In this document: one piece after another, positions 38,582-49,787 of the stretch
Position numbering within the stretch: position 1 is the first letter of the stretch
How the letters are laid out: each line of letters opens with the position of its first letter
NCBI RefSeq assembly: GCF_026151205.1
Contig: NC_087073.1
Span: 20,240,837 to 20,304,836, forward strand
Length of the DNA: 64,000 bases
Direction of reading: 5' to 3'
Source of the DNA: Bolinopsis microptera
Taxonomy: Eukaryota > Ctenophora > Tentaculata > Lobata > Bolinopsidae
Notes under the pieces: model-generated
What the model saw: only the letters and a program-made list of their open reading frames with translations
Told to the model about the DNA's origin: nothing
Databases searched by the model: none
Position numbers and translations under genes: made by a program

Positions 38582-41500
38582 TCAGTTCCATCTCTGAAAA
38601 CCGACACTACTCTGATAAATAGAGGGAGTACCCTTGGCCAGGTTGGGGGTATACGAGGGGTTATAGGTGGGGGAGTTTCCCCTAGATCCGGGGTAGACCA
38701 TGTAACCATCCTGGCCGGGGGTACGTAGCTTACTCAGGTGGTAGGTCTTCATGTAGCTTTCAGCTGTACTGGAGCTCTTGAACTTGTTGTAGCTGCAGTG
38801 AACATGGTGGTAAAGCTTAACTGTATCAAATATCAAATAAACTATGTTCAGGTTTGAATACTGTACATCAAATATCAATAACAAATAAGGGAGATCGAGA
38901 GTCAAAAACTAAATACATTTTATGACTAATCTTTGAATACCCTTCTCATATGACAGTAAAATTAACAATGAGATACTGATAAAAACAATTAGATCAGAAA
39001 CCTGGTGTAAGGTTTAGGATCGTATGGTCCGGGTTGAGGTGACTGGGAAGGAGAAGTTTCGGGAGTCTTGTACCGGTCCTCTAACTGTGTCTCCACTATC
39101 TTCCGTGTCTCTGGGATCAGACTTCCCAGGGGCAATGTCTCAATTTCGTTCCGTTCACTGTCGCTAACACTGTAGTCGAATGGGCTGTCTGATTTTCTTG
39201 GGACCTGCAGTAGTAAAAGTAAGATATAAAATCTTTACTACTTCACTACTAGAGATTATTGCGAAATAATGTTGCCGGGCCACATTAACTTTATCAACGA
39301 TCCTAATAAACTCACTTTTATCTTTCGTTTCCTTTTTTCCTTCTTGATGGGTTCTTGTTTACTTTTCTCCAGTGTTGCACGTTTGGTTGGCTTCCTTTTC
39401 AGGCTGTGTTCTTCTGAGATCACTTGAGGGTACAACTTGCGGACAGTAGCGTCGATCTTCCGTTTTCGGTTCCGAGCTATTTCCTGCTCCTCGTATTCTT
39501 GGATTTCTTCTCTGGTCGGAGGGGAGTAACCTGGCAAGAACAAGACATGATTAAGTCATAATATAATGTTACCAGTACAAAATCAATCCCATACGATAGT
39601 TGGCTTCAAAAAAATCAAAAATTATGCTTTTCTTAAAAACTCAACCCAACACGTGCTTACCTGCGATACTGATAAGGAAGTTGCCGATCTCATCAATAAT
39701 GATCTGATCTAACATAGCTTGTGTTAGACCACATGATACTTGTTTACACATTGGTATACACAAGTTATCATCAGCATCTGCGGGAGAGTTTATCTTAAAA
39801 CTTGCTGATTTGTTACTTGTTGCTTTGACTTAAACAAATAATAGCATGCCACATAAACTCGAGAACTATCACCATTTTATTTGAAGATAAACAATGTTTG
39901 TTAAAAACTAAATTTCAACTGACCCTCAATGAAGATAACCCTCTTATCCCCCGGAATCCCCGCCACTAAACTCTCCACATCAGTAGTACTACAACTCCGT
40001 GCAGCAGTTCCAATAACCAGCAACACAGGACACTTGATATCACCTATCACATTCCGCAGAGGCCTGTGTTTCTTGTTGAGAGGTAGCCCCAGACATATGG
40101 CCCCCCGGATCGGTTCCACGCTGGCTACGTGGAGCAGGGTCAGGGCTGCTACTCCCCATCCTACTGCAAACACGTTCTTTGAGTCGTGTTTAGAGCGAGC
40201 GTTTGCTACAGACAGGTGCACACCTGAGGAAGGTAGATGTATTAACTTTTAATGTTATTTAAAACTTGTTTACAATTGTTATCTACTTGGTAACACAATT
40301 AACGGAACGATCACTTAAACTAGCACCGAAATACTCTTGATTTGAGGCGAATAACCGAAAATGATCTCCATAAAAAGGTTAAAACACCAACAGTTTCGCA
40401 TATTTGACTCACTATTAACAAGACTATTTGTATACTGAGAAGCAGTTTTAATCTTATCAGTAGGCTGCACCACGCTCAGAGTCCTTATCTTAGCCATGCT
40501 ACTCAGCCCAGTCAGTCTATCGTACAGTTTACTGTCAGTTATATCACTGTCCAGATAGTGAGGTATTATCAACATTAGAGGGTTACCTGGAGGGGGAGAT
40601 AAGGTTAAGAGGGTTACCTGGAGGGAGATAAGGTTTCACTGTCAGTTAGAGTGAGTTAAAGTTATGTGATCTAAATATGTACATGGAGATTGGAGTGACT
40701 ATACATTTATACTGTTTGTTGTTTACTTGTAGTTAAGTTTTCATTGAATGATCGATGGATTCGGAATAAGTTTGGTACTAGTGCAGGTTATCTAATAAAA
40801 TGGTTTAAAATTAAATAATTTTTAATACGAAATATAATATCCGACCTCATGGAACTACGCATGATTAAACTACACACTATACACACATTTCTACATCCTA
40901 TATAGTCTACCTGCTACACGGATAGGTTTTACAGTTGAGAGATGATTATTAGGACTGTTAGATCGCCTCAAGAAAGCCTGTATCGTCTCAGAGGAAGCAA
41001 GGGCAGAACGTGCCGGATTGTTAATCTTATGTCCCTCTAAAAGGGTGGTAACAAGTTGCGGGACTGCGCTATCCAAATACTGCAACATGTCGATGTAGAT
41101 AGCAAGTAGCCGTACACCCAGCGCGCTGAAGAATGTGTTATGTAACCACGTGGTTAGCTCTTTGTCCCACTTTATCATAGCAAAAGTTTTGCGGAGTTGT
41201 CGTCCGGCGTGGGTGGTGTAAATACTGCGCATCACACTCTCGTTGTGGTGATTGACCGAACTGAGACGTGCCATACGCGCTGTGTCTATTATCTTCATGA
41301 CACGTGCAAAGAGCGCGTTTTGTTCGGGGTTCCAGGTGACACGTGACATCCAGTCCTCCTGCTCGTCGTTCAGTTTACTGGAGCAGTGTGTGAGGAGGAA
41401 ACGTTCTGTTTCGTTGAGAAGGTGAGCATTACGAGGCTGGTCAAAGGGAGGGACTATTAATCCTGTACCTCCACATACGTCTATCTGAAGGGTTACAAGT

Positions 41501-41823
41501 TACAAGAGTTGAAGCAAGAACACTTTTCTTGGAGGGTACAAATCATTTAAATTCGCTATACATTTGTGTTGAACCTTAGAATCATACATTCAACTTTTAC
41601 TTTAAGAACTTTATCATATTATCAAAGTACAAAAACTATAACAAACCTCATCATCATCCTCACTACCACTATCCTGATTGAGAAGGACCCTTGGTTTGAC
41701 TCTCTCAGTCTTGTTGTGGTGCGCGAGGGACTGGAAAGGGCGCGCGTAACTGTGATCTAACTGTGGTATATCTCCCGACACAAACTCTAAACCGTAGTAG
41801 TAACCGAGGGATACTCCTGACAT
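38582..41823 (-). CDS. KANSL3: NSL complex subunit KANSL3, eight exons
   Basis: KANSL3 (NSL3) is a subunit of the MOF/KAT8 NSL histone acetyltransferase complex. Exons (high to low): 41823-41647, 41484-40911, 40586-40413, 40223-39924, 39777-39661, 39530-39316, 39204-39002, 38792-38582; all phases agree, 656 residues. A helical N-terminal half (to about residue 250) leads into an alpha/beta-hydrolase-like domain (about 251-450). The nucleophile-elbow position reads VFAVGWGVAALTLL with no Ser, as expected for this non-catalytic family. Family blocks GAICLGLPL, KCPVLLVIGTAA and DADDNLCIP..CGLTQAMLDQ are clear. The tail is Lys/Arg-rich then Ser/Pro/Tyr-rich. A short tandem duplication covers the acceptor of exon 3. 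Confidence 0.9.
40577..40635. repeat. Tandem duplication across KANSL3 exon 3 acceptor
   Basis: Segments 40577-40607 and 40608-40635 are copies differing by a 2-base deletion and the last base. Each contains, on the minus strand, CTCCAGGTAACC, that is, the exon 3 acceptor. The upstream copy could act as an alternative acceptor 29 to 31 bases away, which would shift the frame. Confidence 0.9.
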
Positions 41824-42576
41824 CTAGTTGTTCAGAGGGGTAACATTCTGATATTTGCTACAAAAGAAATGATGTTATGTAAGATAGTGAAAATCGTGAA
41901 TTGATCCGCCCTTCATTTTCATTTCAGATATTATATTTTATGGATGATCAGATGAGTTCAGAAAATTACAGCTTACGTTACATTATTCCGAATGATGTAC
42001 AAAATTTTGAGAACGAAAAGGGAATAAATGAGTTCAAAATAAAACATCGCACTGAAATCGGATTCAACTCATATTCAATTTTCTATCAAATTATACTTTA
42101 ACTTCAACAAAATACATACATTACTGTACCAATAAATGCAATGAACATGCAATAATTAAATAATTTACATGTTAAACGTTTATTGATTTCAAACAATAAC
42201 AAGAGCTTATTTTACTTTAACATGTTTTAATAAACCACATGCATAACTCTGCAGTTCAGAATTCCTAAAACAAGTTTAAAACAGGAATATGATATTGAAA
42301 GCTGTGCAAAAAAGTCTAGCACTAAAACTATATTTGTTTAGTGTTCACCTATATTACAACTTTAACAACATGTCAATTGTCCCTCTTACTAGGTTCAAAA
42401 GAATGCAAGGTTGACCTGAACGGTCTAAGCTTGTTTAAACCCTAGCCAGTACATCAAATATAAACAACCCAAGCAACCAAACAAAATCTGTAGTACTATG
42501 TGATATTTTACATGCATGTAAAATATGTCATCAATCCAGTTTATATATATAGCATTGGGTCATTTCAATTTACCGC
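41824..42576. other. Spacer between UNC50 and KANSL3
   Basis: AT-rich, no recognisable gene or repeat. It must hold the UNC50 3' untranslated region and the KANSL3 5' end. Confidence 0.5.
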
Positions 42577-43335
42577 CTATTCGCCGATCCGATACCTGTA
42601 AAAGTTAATAAGATGTCTTCCCCAGTTAGCGTTGAGAACAACCGAGAAGACAAAAGCAAAAGCAAGAACTGCAACCAGATACATGATCTTCTCCGATCCT
42701 TTAAGATAAGGGAGCGCAGTGTATCCCAGGAAGGTGATGTAAATGTAAGAAGTGATCCCTATCAACCACAAGGAATTTCCTAGGAATGTGGCTAACCTGG
42801 AATCCCCGTCGATGAAGATATGCCAGCAGAGAGGCTGTACCACGTGCAAAATGACGAGGATAGGGAAAAAAGCGTTGCAATGCACGTCAAAAGAATACCC
42901 AAACTCGACCGTTTGATCGCTATTGATCCTCCGGGTAAGATAAGAACAGGCATACCAACAAATCCCGGCAATAAGTAACCCCACACCGATAAAGTCAATG
43001 AAGATGACCCACAGGAGGAATTTGAAGAATCCCGGAACTGAGAGTTTGAGAATAACTGCAAATAAGATAGACGACACGGCCAGGAAAGCTGATAACAGGA
43101 CCATGAAAGCTGGGTCGTCCCGTGCCCACTGGTTCTTGGTGTGCTTCCTGATCTGAGAGTTTTTGTAGACCCTGGAGGGGGTGGTGAGCAGGTAGATCAT
43201 CTGCCAGGCCGCGAATTGGAAATCCATCTGGTTAAACTTGAGTTTGATGATCCGTCGGAGGAATTTGTACTGACGACTTATTGATTCCTTTTGACATATC
43301 CAGTTGCCATCTGCTAGGTGTGTCGGCAGAGACAT
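42577..43335 (-). CDS. UNC50: UNC50 membrane protein, single exon
   Basis: UNC50 is a small inner-nuclear-membrane/Golgi multi-pass protein needed for traffic of nicotinic acetylcholine receptors and, in yeast (Gmh1), linked to Arf exchange factors. The 252-residue frame has the family length (human 259). Signatures include the N-terminal RRIIKLKFNQMDFQFAAWQM and YLLTTPSRVYKNSQIRKHTK, the ARDDPAF segment, and five hydrophobic segments beginning near residues 78, 108, 155, 184 and 219. The C-terminus NANWGRHLINFYRYR is typical. TTCTCATCCCCTAG ends immediately before the GATG start, a good 3' splice site. No intron is needed, unlike most neighbours. Confidence 0.92.
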   Translation of the reverse strand: MSLPTHLADGNWICQKESISRQYKFLRRIIKLKFNQMDFQFAAWQMIYLLTTPSRVYKNSQIRKHTKNQWARDDPAFMVLLSAFLAVSSILFAVILKLSVPGFFKFLLWVIFIDFIGVGLLIAGICWYACSYLTRRINSDQTVEFGYSFDVHCNAFFPILVILHVVQPLCWHIFIDGDSRLATFLGNSLWLIGITSYIYITFLGYTALPYLKGSEKIMYLVAVLAFAFVFSVVLNANWGRHLINFYRYRIGE

Positions 43336-43715
43336 CCTAGGGGATGAGAATTTGGTTAGATTTGTTGTTCTTCATTATTTCTTGAACATAATTTTATCAT
43401 GTTACAATTAACAGCAGATCATTTTATTTCCAATTGAGTTGTATCAAGCCACAAACATTGTAGAAATAAAACAAAAGAGATTAAACAAATAGTTATAAAC
43501 AAATTATAAAATGTCATGAATATACTTTTAATTCTAAATACGTTACCATCAATACGTACTGATGTATGAAACAACCTCTTAGACAGCAAATAGAACGGAG
43601 TTTAAAACTTTAAAACGTAAAATTCGGAAATCAAAGAATCCATCGATAAAATTAATAATGATATTATTTAAAAGCATCAATTAAAAACTTAAAAGCTTTG
43701 ACTCCAGTACAGTTA

Positions 43716-44354
43716 TCAAATTTGTTGTTCATTAACCGAATGATCAGCTGAATCGTGGGAGGACGTCTTGGCTACATCAGAGCTATTATCAATTCTGTTT
43801 GTGTCACCATGGTAAGAACTCCGTCTATCATCCCGTCTACGATCATCTTCTCTCTGATAACCACCCCTACTCCCATCATCTCGCTTATCCTGGTGCCCGT
43901 GACGATCTCTACCGTCCCTGTTATAGTTGTGGTCTCTGTTGTCTCTGTTATAATTGTGGTCTCTACTGTCTCTAGAATCCCTAGTATCCCTATTATCCCT
44001 GGAATCTCTGGAATGATCTGGTCCTTTATCATAGTGCCTATCTCTGTTACCCTGATAAGGACTGTTATATCTGTTATCATGGTAGTTACGATTATTACGA
44101 TCATATCCCTGATAATTACCCCTGAAGTTATCATTTCTATTGTGACTATCCTGTCCATGATAGCTGTGTCTGTATTGATCGTTTCTGCGAAATGAATTGT
44201 TCCGTCCACGGCCTCGGCCCCGGCCTGAGCGCTCGGGTGGCCATGGTTTTACAACTGGGGGTGCAGGCAGGTCGATGGTACACTTGAGGAAGTCAGGGTC
44301 GTCTTCTGAGTAGCGATTAGGGAACAGGATGGAGTAATCTACATCGTCACACAT
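43716..44354 (-). CDS. RAMAC-like cap methyltransferase activator with RD-rich tail
   Basis: Residues 1-45 (DYSILFPNRYSEDDPDFLK then PPVVKPW) match the RNMT-activating domain of RAMAC/FAM103A1, which binds and stimulates the mRNA cap guanine-N7 methyltransferase in the nucleus. As in RAMAC, an RNA-binding Arg/Asn-rich region follows: GRGRGRG, then many DRDN, NRDNRDHNYNRD and DSRDNRD repeats. At 212 residues it is nearly twice the vertebrate length (118), the excess being the repeated Arg/Asp/His/Tyr tail. Single exon. An acceptor-like CACACAG precedes the ATG by 14 bases. Low complexity makes the opposite strand look open; I read that as a shadow. It could instead be another RGG-type RNA-binding protein. 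Confidence 0.65.
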   Translation of the reverse strand: MCDDVDYSILFPNRYSEDDPDFLKCTIDLPAPPVVKPWPPERSGRGRGRGRNNSFRRNDQYRHSYHGQDSHNRNDNFRGNYQGYDRNNRNYHDNRYNSPYQGNRDRHYDKGPDHSRDSRDNRDTRDSRDSRDHNYNRDNRDHNYNRDGRDRHGHQDKRDDGSRGGYQREDDRRRDDRRSSYHGDTNRIDNSSDVAKTSSHDSADHSVNEQQI

Positions 44355-44734
44355 TGTGCACAGTTTCTGTGTGAGTTAATCAGGTTAATCAGGTTGATTT
44401 GTGATATTAGATTAAGTGATCAACAACAAATTAATCAATTATTACAGAGTGAAATTGTATCACTTTTTATTAATTGATCGATTTTAAGACTTTCTACAAG
44501 CTATCAAAGTTTTTAGGGTGAAACGATGAAGCAAAAAATCATACAGCAATGAATTATAAATTCTTCAATAAACTTATTCAAAACATAAATTTAGTAATTC
44601 CAATCAAACAAAATACATAATAAGCACTTAAGAAAAATATCAAACTTCAGAAGATCTCAAACAAATGAAAAAGTCAAACGTTTTAAATCAACATAAACAA
44701 ACCATCTCATCATTATCTCGGTAAGTTCTAAAAT

Positions 44735-44977
44735 CTAAAACGTAAGCGCATTTAACTCAGCCTCCTTCTCCAACAACTGTGGTAACGACTCCTTAGTCCG
44801 TCTCAACTCACTGGCTACACTATCCCTCAACTCCTGTAGTTCTGTCTGCTGTTTGATAAACTTTCTGATCTCATCTGATAGACTGTTGTTCTTAGTTCCG
44901 ATTGTGAAGACTGGATCGTCTGCTTTTGCTTTTGAGAGATCGTCTAGGATCTGTTCTACTGTCAGGGATTCCTCCAT
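44735..44977 (-). CDS. Small coiled-coil protein, 80 residues
   Basis: An intact frame between RAMAC-like and the BTB gene, in the same orientation, starting MEESLTVEQILDDLSKAK. Residues 1-20 are acidic and helical; about 38-76 have a heptad-like pattern with many Glu, Lys and Leu, consistent with one long coiled coil (SDEIRKFIKQQTELQELRDS). I chose the start because TTTGCTGCAG, a fair 3' splice site, lies about 20 bases upstream, and an upstream in-frame ATG would lie before it. I do not recognise the family; small kinetochore or dynactin-type subunits look similar, but nothing specific supports them. Confidence 0.55.
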   Translation of the reverse strand: MEESLTVEQILDDLSKAKADDPVFTIGTKNNSLSDEIRKFIKQQTELQELRDSVASELRRTKESLPQLLEKEAELNALTF

Positions 44978-45583
44978 GATAGATATGTGGATAACTGCAG
45001 CAAATTTACATGATGATCTATTAATGTTAAGGATACAATTAGTCAAACATTGTATCATAATTATAGCAAAAATCTTCTTTCATAAATCGTGTAACTGTTA
45101 TTTCGATTATAATGCTCTAACCAATATCAAAAGTTTTATCGAAAGCATATGATCATGAGATAAGAATCGTTCACATACTACGAAAACCAACCTAGTGGAG
45201 GGGTTTGGTTGTAAGCTAGTTTAATATCTACACTATTAAAATGGCCGTGATTTGGCTTTTTACTTTAAGTATCATGTGAACGATCTCACAACGATGTTAA
45301 ACAGAAATGTATTTTCATCATTAAATGATCGATTTAACCCCAATTTTTGTAATTAAAAACATCATCTACATTCTACGATCAATGCATGGCTTCAGATGGA
45401 ATTGGATGAATAAATCCAAAATTGATAGCTAAAAATGACATAAACTTAAAAGATATGATTAATTTTGTACACATATTACAATTAAAACGAGAGTCTAGTA
45501 GGGACAAAATTAGATTGGGATTATATCATTATAGGTAATCAAACGTTATGGTACTGCGATGCTTTCCGCTTAGAAAGAAACTG

Positions 45584-47256
45584 TTAAAAGTCCTTCACAA
45601 AAGCAAAACCTGAGAATTGACTCTGAATGATTACTGATTTAGGTTGCCCTGATAATATGTCTCTATTTTTCTGATAATCTTCAAAAGAATTAGTCTCAAA
45701 ATTAATATTCATGAAAATAATATCATTGCAAACTACCCTTATAGTAGTAGTAGAAGTTTTGGTAATTTTCCACAATCTGACCTGATTGTTCGTGATGTTG
45801 CTAGAAAGCCGAACTAAAGGTAAGGATGCATCATTGTGGTTCAATACACATTTCCAATCATTGTTCTTCGTACAGTTCAAAATTAGCATCAAATCGCATT
45901 TCCCATCGACATTGTTTCCAAGAAAGCTATACAGTAACACAAACGATTTCCCAGCAACATCTTTTGTAGTTAATACCTCTACTGTCATTGGCACATGGCA
46001 CGATGCTAATGGCATGATGAACTTCAAAGCCGTGTCGTTTTCTAAAAGTTTCCAATCTGAAATAGAATTAATAAATCATTGATAATCCTTTCATTTGAAA
46101 ATCTTTTCATTTACAAATCTTATCTAGCCTCATACCGAAAATGATATAAATTGAATTTAAATAACCACCAGTTACCTGTTTTATCAAGTGTATCTGTTTG
46201 AATGGCCATACTTTTGAAATCAAGATTGTCAGACTCGCTACATTCATCAGAATCACCGATGTAACCAGATTCCAAAGCTGAGCTTTCATGTTGAGTATTT
46301 TCACCAGAGCTAGTTCCATCATCAGTAACACGGATGAACTTTTCCAATATTGGCTTAATTCTGGCATCAAAATTATTTGAGATCTTCGAAATTTCAGAAA
46401 TATAGCATGCCAACTCGTCAAAATAGGATGCATGTTCTTTGAAGAATTTTTGGACATCAAGTTTCTCAAGAAGATACAGTGAGTTATCATCGAATTCTTT
46501 GGATTTCAGAATTATGCTCAAATGACAAGTCAAGAAGCTGACAACTAGATTCATATCATCTCTTGCGATAGCAAGAGACATGTCCATCTGGCGTTTTGAA
46601 AGCTGAGCAAAATCTGCCATGTATCTTTGTAGAAATATGCCTTTACCAATTTGCCATGAAACTGCAGTTTTAACAAAGTAGCTGACATATTCGCTTTGAT
46701 TTAAATTGGTGTGAGCTCTGCTGGCTATCTCACAAGCAAATAGAATCTCATCGTAGGTGTTTCCCTTGTTTTTGTCAAAATCAAGAATATCACTTCTATA
46801 GAATCTCAGACATCTTTTGCTCAACCAGGATACTTCAAAAGCATGTGCCATTTTATTCACTTCTTCGAAAATAGGTTTCTCCAGTTTTTCAATTTCGCCT
46901 GTGTACATAGAGTCCACAAAACATTCAACTGCTTCGTTTTCAAAATCATCTACCTCCAATGTAGACTGAAAAACAAATACATACAACAAATACATACAAC
47001 TTCGTAGATCGTGTCATTATTATAAAACTTGAATTATGTAGGCATGGCCGAGCTTTTCAAAAGAAGATGAAACGAATAGTTTTACCTGAAACATGTTGGT
47101 AGTAAGGTTGTCAATAACAGGACTATTCATAGACATAATCATGGAATTGGTTTTTATTTGTCCACCATCTTTCAGTTTCAGTATAAGATTTCCATGCACT
47201 TCCGAATTGATGTGCTCTCTTCCAAAATTAGCAGGCACTCTTATTCTTGGAGCCAT
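45584..47256 (-). CDS. BTB-domain protein, copy 1 (intact), three exons
   Basis: Exons 47256-47086, 46965-46176 and 46056-45584 join in phase to 477 residues. The N-terminal 100 residues form a BTB/POZ domain (EVHGNLILKLKDGGQIKTNS; then NEAVECFVDSMYTGEIE), followed by a BACK-like helical region to about 285. An acidic Ser-rich linker (SSGENTQHESSALESG) leads to a beta-rich C-terminal domain of about 150 residues with QVRLWKITKTSTTTIRVVCND. I do not know that domain by name. BTB-BACK proteins often bring substrates to cullin-3 ligases, but that role is inference here. TACAG directly precedes AATG. Its neighbour at 47.9-49.4 kb is a tandem copy. Confidence 0.75.
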
Positions 47257-47710
47257 TCTGTAGCTTATAAATGAGCTTTATAATTTGACATCATATCAAA
47301 ACGTTTGATGTTCACGTTATACAGTAAACAATGTTATGCAGAATTAGTTTCAAGATAAGCGAGAGTAAATTATGATCACTACCAACAATACAATTCTCAA
47401 GCAGCTCAAAAGTTTGTAATTTAAAACCATTTGTTTGCGACTAATAGAAATAGAATGATTTTAAAAAAAGAATTATTCTTATCTTCCACAGAATCAGTAC
47501 TGTGAGCAATTCTGAAGAAATATCAAACGTAAATTTTTAATAAAGTTACTTTAAAATGGAAATAATCAAGTCTGTGAACACTGAACATATTACATTTCAA
47601 CTTCTTAGGTCAAGAGTCCTTTTAAAAGATGTTCTATGTTTTCATATCATATGCAATTACAATATTCAATGCCACCGTAATGATACTCGATGCTTACAAT
47701 ATAAATGTAA

Positions 47711-49445
47711 CTATATTGTTTTCACAAAGGTATACTCTGAGAATTGATTAAGGATCTTTACTGATATTGGTTGCCCTGACCAATTATCTTTAATATTCTT
47801 ATAATCCTCTTATTAGAATCAGCCTCAAAATTGAAATCCAAGACGGTCACATCATTGCAAACTATCTTCATGTGGGTACTTGTTTTCGTTATCTTCCACA
47901 GCTTCACTTTATTCTTCGGCACGTTCTTCAAGAATTGTGCTTTTAAACACAAAATCTGTACATTTTTGTAGTGCATAACTCCATTTATGAGAAGAAACAT
48001 CATCACATCGTATGAAAAGGCTTAATTGAAAGCCAGTAAATTCATATATAAGCGCAATATGTTTTTCAACATCATTTTTCGTAGTTACCATTTCCACAAC
48101 CATTATTTCTTGACGGGGTAACACAAACCTAGTCTCTTTTTTTAGATCAAATTCTACCAGTCTCCAACCTGTAATTTAGTAAGTTTTATCATCATATCAT
48201 GCGTTAAATGCATCATGATATTTTATAATTATGTACATGAAACATGTTCATGCTCAATATCAGAAAAAGCCAATATATAATGAAGAAAAATAATTTATAT
48301 ATATTATGTTGCGTGCTACCTGTCCTATCAAGATCAAAAGTTTCAGGGTTTTTCAAACTTTGATCCTTAGGCTTGTTAATCTTATCAGATTCACTGTCAT
48401 CAGATTCCAAGCTGGAAATTTCATCTTGAGAATCATCACTAGAGTCTACTTCATCATCACTGCTAGCTTTGATCCTATTAAACTTAGCCAATATTGGCTT
48501 CATCCCATCATTATTTGTGACTTCAGAAATTTCAGTTATGAAGTATACCAATTCCTCAAAGTCAGATGGATATTTGCTGATACATTTTCGGACATCAAGT
48601 TTCTCAAGTAGATAAAGTGAGTTTTCATCGACATTTCTGGATTTTAAGGTTATACTCAAATAAAAATTCAAAATTCTGATAACTAAATTTATGTCATCCC
48701 TGGCAATAGCTAGGGACATGTCCATCTGACGTTTTGAGATATTAACAAAATCAGCCATGTATCTTTGTAGAAATATTCCTTTACTAATATTCCAAGAGAA
48801 TGCAGTTTTAACGAAAAAGCTGACAAACTTGCTTTGTTTCAGATTTGTGTGAGCTCTGCTGGCTATCTCACATGCAAATAGAATATCATCATATGTTTTC
48901 TTGTCAAAATTGAGTATGTCAGTTTGATAGAATTTCAGGCATTTTTTACCCAACCAGGATACTTCAAACGCATGTGCCATCTTGTTTACCTCTTCAAAGA
49001 TACTTCTTTCCAATTTTTCAACTTCGCCTGTGTACATAGAATCCACAAAACAATCGACTGCTTCGTTTTCAAAATCATCTACCTCCAATGTAGACTGAAA
49101 GACATAATGCTTTTAATTATCTATCTCAAAAATAGATATTAGTTATTACTCAACTGAACTACCAATAGAGAAAATGGTAAACAAATCATGGAGAAACTGT
49201 TTTAATCGAATATGCGTGATTAACTAAAAAATGCCTTTTTATTTGTGATAGCGGTGAATTAACATAAAAATTACCTGAAACATGTTAGTAGTAAGGTTGT
49301 CTATAACAGGACTATTCATAGACATAATCATAGAATTGGTTCTTATTTGTCGACCATCTTTCAGTTTCAGTATAAGATTTCCATGTACTTCTGAGTTGAT
49401 GTGCTCTCTCCCAAAGTCAGCGGGCACTCTTATTTTTGGAGCCAT
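47711..49445 (-). CDS. BTB-domain protein, copy 2, with frameshifted 3' end
   Basis: Exons 49445-49275, 49094-48320 and 48168-47909 mirror copy 1 exactly in length of exon 1, phases and domain order. BTB and BACK-like regions are about 75-90% like copy 1 in the first exon and lower later. In exon 3 the frame reaches a stop at 47909 (401 residues), but similarity to copy 1 carries on in a second frame (KVKLWKITKTSTHMKIVCND) and, after another shift near 47818, in a third frame (SGQPISVKILNQFSEYTFV) to a stop near 47711. So the C-terminal domain has two frameshifts. Either the gene now makes a truncated protein or it is becoming a pseudogene; sequencing error is the alternative. Confidence 0.7.
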
Positions 49446-49787
49446 TTTTATAGCTTGCACTGAGAGATCGGGGATGGAATACAGAATACTTTCAAGTCTA
49501 AAACTATTGCAATATACCCAATATATTGTTTGGATGAATTTATTGTGCACCTAATACCACGACAGTTTTTTAAACGATTGTAGGATTCAATGAAGATAAA
49601 GCATGAAAGGAAACATATCTCTAATATATTTATATGCATAATTTATCGATCAAGTTCGCCTCAGGTAAACAAAGATTTTAAACAAACAGTAATGTGCAGA
49701 ACGTGACAGTATTCTTAAAGGGCTTTCTCAGTACTAAAGTCAATGTCAAATAAACAAAATTAAAAAATATAACCTAACTGATTATAG

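Noticed and set aside
43755-44195. 146-residue Ile/Val-rich plus-strand frame, and a second minus-strand frame, over the RAMAC-like gene
   Set aside because: Low-complexity shadows of the DNRD repeats; the composition is what codon-shifted repeats produce.
44735-44977. Assignment of the 80-residue protein to SKA1
   Set aside because: Only a loose coiled-coil resemblance near the C-terminus; length and the rest do not fit.
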